Below are positions 22,532 to 30,890 of a DNA stretch of 36,483 bases, piece after piece (position 1 is the first letter of the stretch; each line of letters opens with the position of its first letter). This DNA comes from Flavobacterium sp. (GTDB lineage: Bacteria > Bacteroidota > Bacteroidia > Flavobacteriales > Flavobacteriaceae). The notes beneath the pieces were generated by a model. The model was not told the DNA's origin, did no database searches, and saw only the letters and a list, made by a program, of their open reading frames with translations. Made by a program: the position numbers and the translations under genes. The stretch covers positions 1-36,483 of the forward strand of contig JANXVF010000175.1 of the NCBI GenBank assembly GCA_025351785.1. Reading direction: 5' to 3'.

Positions 22532-24507
22532 GAAAAGTTTTGCTTCCAGCAATAATAATTGTTACAACAACATTGTTGGTAATACGGCTTTTCTTTTTGC
22601 AAATTGTCGACGATTCGTTCAAATTAAAATCTGACAATAATGCTATAAAAATAAAATATGATTATCCTGAGCGAGGTTATATTTTTGATCGTCACGGAAA
22701 ATTGCTAGTAGCAAACCAACCTTCTTATGATATAATGGTTATCCCTAGAGATATTAAAAACTTAGATACCGTTTCGTTTTGTAGTTTGCTTGACATTACC
22801 AAAGAAGATTTTATAAAAAAAATTAAAAAAGCTAAAGTTTATAGTCCCATGTTACCCTCGGTTTTTTTACCTCAATTAAATAAATTAGAATACGCAGCAT
22901 TTCAAGAAAAAATTAGAAAATTTGAAGGATTTTATATTCAAAAACGTTCGTTGCGAGATTATCAAGAAAGTTATGGCGCAAATGTGTTTGGGTTTATAAC
23001 TCAAGTAAACGAAGCTACAATCAAAAAAAACCCCTATTACGTTGGAGGCGATTTAATAGGAAGGCAAGGTGTAGAAGAGAGCTATGAGTTGCAACTTCGT
23101 GGCAGAAAAGGAGTTAGATATACTTTAAAAGACAAGTTTAACAGAGAAATAGGTTCGTATAAAGAGGGAAAATATGACACAATTGCAAAGCAAGGTGAGG
23201 ATGTAACTCTTTCAATCGATGCTGATTTACAAAAATATGGCGAAGAATTAATGGTTAATAAATGGGGTGGGATTGTAGCAATTGAACCTAAAAGCGGAGA
23301 AATCTTAGCTTTGGTTAGTGCGCCAGATTATGACCCTGCATTGTTAGTAGGCAGACAGCGTTCTAAAAATTACACAACACTTTATAACGATTCTATTGCA
23401 AAGCCAATGTATGACAGAGGTTTGCTTGCAGAATATCCCCCCGGGTCACCATTTAAAATTTTGACAGCTTTAGTTGCTCTTCAAGAGGGAGTTATAGATG
23501 AGCAAACTACTTTTTACTGTCATCACGGATTTAGTTATGCACGAGGCAGATTTATGAAATGTCACTGTCACGGAGGAGCCATGCAATTGCATAGAGGTAT
23601 TTATGAATCATGTAATGCTTACTTTGGTAATGTATATATGAAAACTATCAATAAATTTCAAAATCCTGCTGATGGAGTTGATGTTTGGAGCAATCATTTA
23701 AAGAGTTTTGGACTAGGTTCTTTTATGGGATATGATTTACCAACAGGAAAAAAAGGGTCTATACCAACATCAAAAACCTATAAAAAATTATATCCCAACG
23801 GAGGCTGGAGAAGCACTGCTATTGTATCTAATGCAATTGGACAAGGCGAAATTTTAATGACCCCAATTCAGTTAGCAAATATGATGGCCACTGTAGCAAA
23901 TAGAGGTTATTATTATACACCTCATATTATTAAAAGAATAAAAGGAGAACAAATAGATAAAAAATATACGACTAAACACGTTACTACAATACAAAAAAAA
24001 TATTTTGAACCAGTTATCAGTGGTCTTTTTGATGTTTATAATTTAGGGACTGCTCACGGTTTAAATGTTGCTGGAATTGATATTTGTGGAAAAACTGGTA
24101 CTGCAGAAAATTACTTAAAAGTAAATGGAAAACGAGTTAAACTACAAGATCATTCAATTTTTGTTGCCTTTGCTCCAAAAGACAATCCAAAAATAGCAAT
24201 TGCAGTATTTGTTGAAAACGGATATTGGGGAGCACGATGGGCTGGGCCAATAACCAGTTTGATGATAGAAAAATATCTGAAAAAGAAAATTTCGAGAATC
24301 GATTTAGAAAAAAGAATGCTTACTGGAAGTTTAAAAGGGCAATATGATAAATTGTATCCAAGAAAACATCAGGATAGTATAGAGTTAATAAAAACAAGAC
24401 TTAAAGATAGTATTGCAAAAATAAAGCGTTCTAAAGATTCAATCAATGGAGTGAAAATCGGTAAGGAGATAAAAATTGACACTATAAAAAAAGTTGCCAA
24501 AATATAA
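22528..24507 (+). CDS. mrdA: Penicillin-binding protein 2 (elongasome transpeptidase)
   Basis: Class B PBP that cross-links lateral wall peptidoglycan with RodA. The 659-residue product has a membrane anchor at about 5-25 and a pedestal domain (YPERGYIFDRHGKLLVANQP). The transpeptidase domain has SxxK at Ser307-Lys310 (PPGSPFK), SxN at Ser361-Asn363 (SCN) and KTG at 522-524. The stretch 331-348 is rich in Cys and His (C331, C345, C347, H332, H333, H346, H348), close to the zinc-binding region known in E. coli PBP2. The charged tail of about 50 residues beyond the fold is of unknown use. Confidence 0.96.
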   Translation: MRKVLLPAIIIVTTTLLVIRLFFLQIVDDSFKLKSDNNAIKIKYDYPERGYIFDRHGKLLVANQPSYDIMVIPRDIKNLDTVSFCSLLDITKEDFIKKIKKAKVYSPMLPSVFLPQLNKLEYAAFQEKIRKFEGFYIQKRSLRDYQESYGANVFGFITQVNEATIKKNPYYVGGDLIGRQGVEESYELQLRGRKGVRYTLKDKFNREIGSYKEGKYDTIAKQGEDVTLSIDADLQKYGEELMVNKWGGIVAIEPKSGEILALVSAPDYDPALLVGRQRSKNYTTLYNDSIAKPMYDRGLLAEYPPGSPFKILTALVALQEGVIDEQTTFYCHHGFSYARGRFMKCHCHGGAMQLHRGIYESCNAYFGNVYMKTINKFQNPADGVDVWSNHLKSFGLGSFMGYDLPTGKKGSIPTSKTYKKLYPNGGWRSTAIVSNAIGQGEILMTPIQLANMMATVANRGYYYTPHIIKRIKGEQIDKKYTTKHVTTIQKKYFEPVISGLFDVYNLGTAHGLNVAGIDICGKTGTAENYLKVNGKRVKLQDHSIFVAFAPKDNPKIAIAVFVENGYWGARWAGPITSLMIEKYLKKKISRIDLEKRMLTGSLKGQYDKLYPRKHQDSIELIKTRLKDSIAKIKRSKDSINGVKIGKEIKIDTIKKVAKI

Positions 24508-25770
24508 ATGAGAAATCAAAGCATTACAAATAACATTGACTGGATTAGCATCCTAATTTTTGTTACACTAGTTGTAATGGGTTGGCTTAATATTTATTCT
24601 TCCTCATTATCATCAGTAGTCGAAGGGACTTCCATTTTCAATATGAATGAATTTTTTGGTAAACAATTACTTTTTATTTTCTTGGATATTCCACTAATTT
24701 TTGTCATTTTATCATTAGATGCAAAATTTTATGAAAAATTTTCAACCTTAATTTTTGGAATTGCACTTTTGTCAATAGCCGGATTATTTGTTTTTGGCAC
24801 AACAATCAAAGGACAAACTAACTGGTATTCTATTGGAAGTTTTAGATTGCAACCCTCTGAGTTTGCAAAAATTGCTACAGGTTTAGCTCTAGCAAAATAT
24901 TTAAGCGATGTTCAAATTAACCTAAAAAATGTAAATCACCAAATACAAGCATTAGGAATAATAATTTTACCCGTACTTTTAATAGTGCCTCACGATCCAG
25001 GAAGTGCATTAATTTATTCAATTTTTATAATTATTTTATATAGGGAAGGTTTGCCAGCATGGTATATTTGGACAGGATTTATCACAATTTTAATATTTAT
25101 TTTAACTTTAGTAACTAATAATCCCTTGATAGTTATAGGAATATCGATAATTACATTAATTGTTTATTATTTCAGAAGTCGAATTGTAGATAGAAATATT
25201 TTGCTCTCAGCTATTTTATTGGTTGCTATTTCAGGATTCACATTTTCTGTAAATTATGTCTTCAATCATGTTTTCCAACAACATCATCGAGATCGATTTA
25301 ACATTTTGTTAGGCAAACAAGTCGATATGAAAGGGATAGGCTACAATATTCATCAATCAGAAATTGCTATCGGCTCTGGAGGTTGGTTAGGTAAAGGATA
25401 TCTTGAAGGCACTCAAACAAAAGGCGGATTTGTGCCCGAACAACATACAGATTATATTTTTACAACTGTTGGCGAAGAATGGGGTTTTGCAGGATCTGTA
25501 GTTGTGATGGTATTATTTGTAGTCCTAATATTAAGAGTTATTTATCTTGCCGAGAGACAAAAAACTAAATTCAGCCGAGTTTTTGGCTACTGTGTTGCGG
25601 GTATTTTATTTATACACTTTTTTGTGAATATCGCAATGGTTATCGGAGTATTTCCAACTGTTGGAGTGCCATTACCATTCTTTTCTTATGGAGGTTCAGG
25701 ACTTTGGGGATTTACCATTTTGCTTTTTATTTTTCTAAAAATGGATGCTAATAAAGTAAATGAGTGGTAG
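24508..25770 (+). CDS. rodA: Peptidoglycan polymerase RodA
   Basis: SEDS-family glycosyltransferase that polymerises lipid II with PBP2. The 420-residue protein has about 10-12 hydrophobic segments, FRLQPSEFAKIA (112-123), PHDPGSAL (161-168), and the extracellular loop GGFVPEQHTDYIFTTVGEEWG. The Asp at about 315 in that loop is in the position of the putative catalytic residue in the family. It ends with LPFFSYGGSGLWGF. The ATG directly follows the PBP2 stop. It is longer than E. coli RodA (370) because of extra residues around 195-260. Confidence 0.96.
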   Translation: MRNQSITNNIDWISILIFVTLVVMGWLNIYSSSLSSVVEGTSIFNMNEFFGKQLLFIFLDIPLIFVILSLDAKFYEKFSTLIFGIALLSIAGLFVFGTTIKGQTNWYSIGSFRLQPSEFAKIATGLALAKYLSDVQINLKNVNHQIQALGIIILPVLLIVPHDPGSALIYSIFIIILYREGLPAWYIWTGFITILIFILTLVTNNPLIVIGISIITLIVYYFRSRIVDRNILLSAILLVAISGFTFSVNYVFNHVFQQHHRDRFNILLGKQVDMKGIGYNIHQSEIAIGSGGWLGKGYLEGTQTKGGFVPEQHTDYIFTTVGEEWGFAGSVVVMVLFVVLILRVIYLAERQKTKFSRVFGYCVAGILFIHFFVNIAMVIGVFPTVGVPLPFFSYGGSGLWGFTILLFIFLKMDANKVNEW

Positions 25771-25837
25771 GGATTTAATAAATTAACAAGATTGTAATTA
25801 AACCACAACTCTGTTTTATTATTTCAACTTTTAAAAC

Positions 25838-25845
25838 TATTTTTG
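25838..25845 (+). promoter_or_regulatory. Putative -7 promoter box (TATTTTTG) for surE-lpxB
   Basis: Exact TAnnTTTG, 29 bases before the surE ATG, in the 104-base gap after rodA. It suggests surE and the genes behind it can be expressed apart from the mre operon. Confidence 0.5.
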
Positions 25846-25874
25846 ATTAATTTAAATAGAAAGTCTTTATTATA

Positions 25875-26645
25875 ATGATATCCAAACCTTTAATCCTAGT
25901 AACAAACGACGATAGTATTGTTGCGCCTGGAATTCGGGCGTTAATAGCTGTAATGAGTGAGCTTGGAACTGTTGTTGTAGTAGCACCAGATAGTCCGCAG
26001 AGTGCAATGGGTCACGCTATCACAATCAATAACACGTTGCATTTAAATAAAATTTCTGCCGAAAATGCTGAAATTACCGAATACAGTTGCTCGGGAACTC
26101 CCGTAGATTGTGTCAAGATGGCTGTAAATGAAATACTAAAACGAAAACCAGATTTATGTGTTTCTGGTATTAATCACGGTTCAAATTCTTCAATAAATGT
26201 ACTATATTCAGGAACTATGAGTGCAGCAATCGAAGCAGGGATTGAAGGAATTCCTGCGATCGGGTTCTCACTTTTAGATTATGACTGGAATGCCGATTTT
26301 GAACCTATCAAACCCTTTATTAAAAAAATTGCACTTCAAGTTTTAAAAAACGGACTAACTGAAGGTACCGTTTTAAATGTAAATTTACCAAAGCTAAAAA
26401 CCGAGGAAATTAAAGGGATAAAAATTTGTCGTCAAGCAAAAGCAATTTGGAAAGAGAAATTTGACAAACGCAAATCTCCTTTTGGTAAAGAATATTATTG
26501 GTTAACAGGCGAATTTGTAAATCTAGATAAAGGCGAAGATACCGACGAATGGGCTTTGGCAAACAATTATATTTCAATAGTTCCCGTACAATTTGATTTG
26601 ACAGCACATCATGTAATTGCAACGTTAAATTCTTGGGATTTTTAA
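25875..26645 (+). CDS. surE: 5'-nucleotidase SurE
   Basis: Metal-dependent nucleotide phosphatase, associated with stationary-phase survival in E. coli. The 256-residue product starts MISKPLILVTNDDSIVAPGI, in which Asp12 and Asp13 would bind the metal. It has VAPDSPQSAMGHAIT, then SGINHGSNSSINVLYSGTMS and the Asn metal ligand within it. Length matches the family. A small membrane-protein gene starts 11 bases after its stop, and lpxB follows that. Confidence 0.95.
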   Translation: MISKPLILVTNDDSIVAPGIRALIAVMSELGTVVVVAPDSPQSAMGHAITINNTLHLNKISAENAEITEYSCSGTPVDCVKMAVNEILKRKPDLCVSGINHGSNSSINVLYSGTMSAAIEAGIEGIPAIGFSLLDYDWNADFEPIKPFIKKIALQVLKNGLTEGTVLNVNLPKLKTEEIKGIKICRQAKAIWKEKFDKRKSPFGKEYYWLTGEFVNLDKGEDTDEWALANNYISIVPVQFDLTAHHVIATLNSWDF

Positions 26646-26656
26646 AATTTAAAATA

Positions 26657-26929
26657 ATGAAAAAAATAGATTTACTTTTCGGATTTATCATCGGATTAAT
26701 TATTTCAATCTTTGGAACTTATATATTTGTAACATTATTTACTAAATTTAATCTATTTTCAGACTACAATCTTATTATAAGTGAAGGGATTCTAGGAAAA
26801 TTAATCACACTAGGAACCATATTTAATGTAATTACTTTTTTTGTTTTGCTTCAATTTAAAAAAGAATTAATGGCGCGAGGTGTAGTTTTAGCGACGCTTA
26901 TCTTAGCAATTTTTACTGTATTTTTGTAA
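26657..26929 (+). CDS. Small three-helix membrane protein between surE and lpxB
   Basis: A hypothetical membrane protein of 90 residues with a start MKKIDLLFGFIIGLIISIFG. It has three hydrophobic helices at about 5-28, 45-65 and 70-90. A longer frame from 26633 overlaps surE and is less likely. I do not recognise a named family. Its position between surE and lpxB, with an 11-base gap before and a 1-base gap after, suggests co-translation and a link with the envelope, but no function can be given. Confidence 0.8.
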   Translation: MKKIDLLFGFIIGLIISIFGTYIFVTLFTKFNLFSDYNLIISEGILGKLITLGTIFNVITFFVLLQFKKELMARGVVLATLILAIFTVFL

Positions 26930-26930
26930 A

Positions 26931-28043
26931 ATGAAATATTATATTATTGCAGGAGAAGCATCTGGCGATTTGCATGGTTCTAACCTGATGAAATCTTTAT
27001 ATAGTGAAGATGCTCAAGCCGAAATTCGATTTTGGGGTGGCGACTTGATGCAAAATGTTGGAGGTACATTAGTAAAACACTATAAAGAACTCTCTTTTAT
27101 GGGATTTTTAGAAGTTGCAATGAACCTTAAAACTATTCTGAATAATATTAAATTTTGCAAAGTTGATATTGAAAATTTCAAACCAGATGTAATCATTTTT
27201 ATTGACTATCCAGGGTTTAATATGCGAATTGCAAAATGGGCTAAATCCAAAGGAATAAAAACCCATTATTATATTGCACCCCAAATTTGGGCTTGGAAAG
27301 AAAATAGAATAAAAGCTATAAAACGAGATTTTGATAAACTGTATGTCATTTTGCCTTTTGAAAAAGATTTTTTTGAGGTAAAACATAATTTTCCTGTCGA
27401 TTTTGTTGGGCATCCGCTTTTGGACGCTATTTTAGATAGAAAAAGTAAAGATGATAAAACATTTAGAACGCAAAATGACCTTGATCAAAAACCTATAATT
27501 GCAGTTTTACCCGGAAGTCGTAAACAAGAGATATCAAAAATGCTCTCGATCATGCTGAGTGTAGTTTCTTATTTTCCCGAATATCAATTTGTAATTGCAG
27601 GTGCACCGAGTCAGGATTTCGATTTTTATAAACAATTTTTGAGAGGCGAAAACATAAAATTTGTGTCAAACAAAACCTATGATCTTCTAAGCAACTCAAC
27701 AGCGGCACTCGTTACATCAGGGACAGCAACTCTAGAAACTGCCTTATTTAAAGTTCCAGAAGTTGTTTGCTACAAAGGCAGTTGGACTTCCTATCAAATT
27801 GCAAAAAGAATAATTACTCTAAAATATATCTCATTAGTAAACTTGATTATGGATCAAGAGGTGGTTACTGAGCTAATTCAGGATAAATGCAATCAGAAAA
27901 ATATCAAAACAGAATTAACTAAAATTTTAGATATAAAGTACAGAAAAATTATACTTCAAAAATATAATGAGTTGGAACAAAAACTTGGAGGAGTAGGAGC
28001 CAGTGCAAAAACTGCAAGCTTAATTTTCAAAAAAATTTCTTAA
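26931..28043 (+). CDS. lpxB: Lipid-A-disaccharide synthase
   Basis: Joins UDP-2,3-diacylglucosamine and lipid X to make the tetraacyl disaccharide of lipid A. The 370-residue GT-B fold glycosyltransferase has GEASGDLHGSNLM (8-20), FIDYPGFNMRIAKW, YYIAPQIWAWKENR, FVGHPLLD, the donor-site VLPGSRKQEIS, and SGTATLETALFKVPEVVCYKGS. Length is normal. It ends the surE operon. Two small hairpins (28080-28116) follow the gene. Confidence 0.97.
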   Translation: MKYYIIAGEASGDLHGSNLMKSLYSEDAQAEIRFWGGDLMQNVGGTLVKHYKELSFMGFLEVAMNLKTILNNIKFCKVDIENFKPDVIIFIDYPGFNMRIAKWAKSKGIKTHYYIAPQIWAWKENRIKAIKRDFDKLYVILPFEKDFFEVKHNFPVDFVGHPLLDAILDRKSKDDKTFRTQNDLDQKPIIAVLPGSRKQEISKMLSIMLSVVSYFPEYQFVIAGAPSQDFDFYKQFLRGENIKFVSNKTYDLLSNSTAALVTSGTATLETALFKVPEVVCYKGSWTSYQIAKRIITLKYISLVNLIMDQEVVTELIQDKCNQKNIKTELTKILDIKYRKIILQKYNELEQKLGGVGASAKTASLIFKKIS

Positions 28044-28079
28044 TATTTTTGCAATTACTTTACTACCATAAAATTCATA

Positions 28080-28116
28080 ACCACCCTTAAAAAGTGGTAT
28101 GATACATTTTTATCAT
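28080..28116 (+). repeat. Tandem small hairpins after lpxB
   Basis: ACCAC/GTGGT (28080-28084, 28094-28098) is followed at once by ATGATA/TATCAT (28099-28104, 28111-28116). They may help to end the lpxB message but lack a clear T run. Further on, TTGATTA/TAATCAA (28174-28191) is another AT-rich inverted repeat ahead of the ComEC gene, of unknown role. Confidence 0.3.
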
Positions 28117-28219
28117 TTAAAAATTTAATATCTCTAAATTTTATGAATTTTTAAACAATTTATTATATAATTTTTGATTAATTATAATCAACTATTATTT
28201 TTTTAGTATTTTTAACATT

Positions 28220-30256
28220 ATGAAAATACTTCGTTTTCCACTTGTTTCAATAACCATATTCTTTATAGCAGGAATTGTATTTGCACAATTTTTTAAAATT
28301 GATTTTAGGATTTCTTTTTTAGTTCTAATTTTCTGTTTTTTGTTTTCGATAATTTCTTTTCTTTATTCTCAAAAAAATAGTTTAAAAAAATCTTACTTTG
28401 GAGTTTTAGTTTTATTGACCTCTTTTTTTATCGGAAATTTCACTTTTTTATCAAATGACGAAACCCGAAATCCAAATCATTATTTACATAAAATTTTAGA
28501 GTTTGAGAAACTTCAAAATTTGGAAATTACTATTATCGAAAAACTTAAAAATTCAAAAACTAATGATCGATATATTGCAAATATTGTGTTTGTAAATAAA
28601 AAATCTAGCGTCGGAAAAATTATTTTTAATATAAAAAAAACCAAAAATTTACCTCAATTTGAAATTGGAAATAATTTAAAAGTTATAGGTAAACTGTATA
28701 AAAATAAAGTTCCAAATAATCCAAACCAATTTGATTATGGTAAATATTTAGAAATGAAACAAATATATGGACAAGTATATTGTGAATTAGAAAATATAAA
28801 AATTGCCACTATATCTGAGAAAAGCTTCTCATTTTATGCTTCAAAAATCAGAAATAAAATTATTAAAAATTTAAAAAAAAATAACTTCAACGAAAGAGAA
28901 TTGAATATCGTTAACGCTTTAATTCTTGGGCAACAACAAGATATTTCTCAGGACATAATGCAAGATTACCAATCTGCTGGAGCAATTCATGTTTTGTCAG
29001 TTTCTGGTTTGCATGTCGGCTTTATTTTACTGTTTGTAAGCTTATTATTAAAACCATTGCCCAACACAAAAAAAGGATCACTTTTAAAACTTTTAATAGT
29101 TATAATTTCTCTTTGGCTTTTTGGAGTTTTAGCGGGTTTAGCACCTTGTGTTTTACGTTCTGTAACTATGTTTTCGTTAGTTGCAATTGGAATGTTTTTA
29201 AGACGAGCGGTTAATATATATCACACTTTACTGGTTTCAATATTACTAATATTACTTTTTGAACCCTCATTTTTATTCGATATTGGATTTCAATTGAGCT
29301 ATGTAGCTTTGTTTTTTATAGTTTGGTTTCAGCCTGTTTTATCTTCTTTATGGACACCTAAGTATAAAATTACCTCTTATTTTTGGGATATAATTACAGT
29401 TTCAATAGCAGCTCAAATTGGAACCTTCCCAATGAGTATTTATTATTTTCATCAGTTTGCAGGTTTGTTTTTAATTACAAATGTAATTATTCTTCCTTTT
29501 TTAACGCTTATTTTAGCGTTAGGAGTTATTGTCCTACTACTTGCAGCTTTTGATGTAGTTTGGATTCCGATGATGAAGTTATTAGAATGGAGTATTTGGC
29601 TTTTGAATACGATAATAAATTGGGTAGCATCATTTGATACTTTCATTTTAAAAGATATTCCACTATCAAAATATGTGATGATTGGGTTTTATGTTTTTTT
29701 AATAAGTTTTATTATCTGGTTAAAAACACCTAGTTATAAGAAGCTGGTTTTTGTATTTGTATCAATTTTAATAATACAAATTTTATTTTTTCAATCTAAA
29801 TTTTCTACGCAACAAAAAGAGGAATTTATAGTTTTTAATAAAAGTAAAAACACATTATTAACATCAAGGATTTCAGATAAAGTTACTGTTATTAGTTCAG
29901 ATTTTGTACTTAATAATGTCAATCAAGATGTGGTTTTAAAAGCATATTTGGTTGCAAATTTTTGTAAAATAAATAGAAAAAGGCAGCTATCAAATCTATT
30001 TTATTTTAAAAACAAAAAAATACTTGTTATTGATAGCTCGGCAGTTTATTTAAATAATAATCGCCCAGATATTTTAATACTTTCACATTCTCCAAAGATA
30101 AGTTTAGAACGTGTTTTCAAATTTTGGAAACCAGATGTTGTTGTTGCTGATGCATCAAATTTTAAATCGTATATAAAATTTTGGAAAGCAACTTGTACTA
30201 AACAAAAAATCCTTTTTCATGCAACTGCAGAAAAAGGATTTTATAGAATTAATTGA
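28220..30256 (+). CDS. ComEC/Rec2-family DNA-uptake channel protein
   Basis: A 678-residue multi-helix protein of the ComEC family, which carries single-stranded DNA across the inner membrane in natural transformation. Residues 1 to about 190 form two N-terminal helices and a soluble OB-like domain (DUF4131). The competence domain, at about 220-500, includes the family signature HVLSVSGLHVGF. The C-terminal soluble part resembles only the end of a metallo-beta-lactamase domain: ILILSHSPKISLERVF replaces the THxDxDH-type metal motif, so the nuclease is missing. The last codons contain a long hairpin. Whether the strain is transformable is unknown. Confidence 0.9.
   Translation: MKILRFPLVSITIFFIAGIVFAQFFKIDFRISFLVLIFCFLFSIISFLYSQKNSLKKSYFGVLVLLTSFFIGNFTFLSNDETRNPNHYLHKILEFEKLQNLEITIIEKLKNSKTNDRYIANIVFVNKKSSVGKIIFNIKKTKNLPQFEIGNNLKVIGKLYKNKVPNNPNQFDYGKYLEMKQIYGQVYCELENIKIATISEKSFSFYASKIRNKIIKNLKKNNFNERELNIVNALILGQQQDISQDIMQDYQSAGAIHVLSVSGLHVGFILLFVSLLLKPLPNTKKGSLLKLLIVIISLWLFGVLAGLAPCVLRSVTMFSLVAIGMFLRRAVNIYHTLLVSILLILLFEPSFLFDIGFQLSYVALFFIVWFQPVLSSLWTPKYKITSYFWDIITVSIAAQIGTFPMSIYYFHQFAGLFLITNVIILPFLTLILALGVIVLLLAAFDVVWIPMMKLLEWSIWLLNTIINWVASFDTFILKDIPLSKYVMIGFYVFLISFIIWLKTPSYKKLVFVFVSILIIQILFFQSKFSTQQKEEFIVFNKSKNTLLTSRISDKVTVISSDFVLNNVNQDVVLKAYLVANFCKINRKRQLSNLFYFKNKKILVIDSSAVYLNNNRPDILILSHSPKISLERVFKFWKPDVVVADASNFKSYIKFWKATCTKQKILFHATAEKGFYRIN
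30204..30242 (-). terminator. Terminator for the thioredoxin-like gene inside the ComEC coding end
   Basis: The arms AAAATCCTTTTTC (30206-30218) and GAAAAAGGATTTT (30230-30242) form a 13-base perfect stem. A shifted inner TGC/GCA pairing can extend it with one bulged A. On the minus strand a run of Ts follows (30209-30204, then GTTT), making an intrinsic terminator for the thioredoxin-like gene whose stop is at 30260. Confidence 0.75.
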
Positions 30257-30259
30257 GAA

Positions 30260-30841
30260 TTATTTAGAAGCTTTTAAAGCATCTTTTTTACCATCTTTAA
30301 CACTTTTTAAGAGAGCTTTTTCAATCTTTTTTTGATGTGTTTTTAAATTTTTCATATCTTCTTTTGAATATTTCACAAATTTAGAAATTATTGCATTTGC
30401 ATTTGCTAACCAAACTGGTGGACCACCTGCGGCATAACCTTGGCTTCCTAGTTTTTCAAAACTTGTTTTTCCAGATGCATCTATTCCTGCTTTTGTAAAC
30501 CAAACTGTTGGATATCCTGCTACAGCAAAAAATTGCTGCAATTCCATATTTTGCTTTTTTATTTCATCAGTTTGTAAATTTTTTCTTGGGAAATCTAAAT
30601 CTACAAGTACAACATTATCTTTTGCCCAAGCTGTAAACTCTGGAGTTTTAAAAACTTCTTTTTGTAATCTTATGCACCATCCACACCAGTCACTTCCTGT
30701 AAAAAACAAAAATAATGGCTTATTTTCTTTTTTTGAAACAGAAATTGCTTTGTCAATATTAGTATACCAAACTTGTTCTTCTTGAGCATGAGAGATAAAA
30801 CTCCCTATTACAAAAACTAATGCTATTATTATTTTTTTCAT
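30260..30841 (-). CDS. Exported thioredoxin-like protein (CGWC)
   Basis: A protein of 193 residues starting MKKIIIALVFVIGSFISHAQ, a signal peptide with likely cleavage near residue 19-20. The thioredoxin-fold domain has FFTGSDWCGWCIRLQKEVF with active-site Cys53 and Cys56, and the cis-Pro in VAGYPTVWF. The C-terminus is Lys-rich. It resembles periplasmic thioredoxin-like proteins of the Thioredoxin_7/DsbDgamma-like group. The specific substrate is unknown. A longer frame to 30880 is rejected because the promoter box lies in it. It is downstream of the POT genes but has its own apparent promoter. Confidence 0.9.
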   Translation of the reverse strand: MKKIIIALVFVIGSFISHAQEEQVWYTNIDKAISVSKKENKPLFLFFTGSDWCGWCIRLQKEVFKTPEFTAWAKDNVVLVDLDFPRKNLQTDEIKKQNMELQQFFAVAGYPTVWFTKAGIDASGKTSFEKLGSQGYAAGGPPVWLANANAIISKFVKYSKEDMKNLKTHQKKIEKALLKSVKDGKKDALKASK

Positions 30842-30855
30842 GTGATTTTTTTTTA

Positions 30856-30863
30856 CAAATATA
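30856..30863 (-). promoter_or_regulatory. Putative -7 promoter box (TATATTTG) for the thioredoxin-like gene
   Basis: Exact TAnnTTTG on the minus strand, 14 bases before the chosen ATG at 30841, within the 49-base gap after the POT gene. Confidence 0.5.
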
Positions 30864-30890
30864 AACAAAAACAATACCAAATAAAATTGG

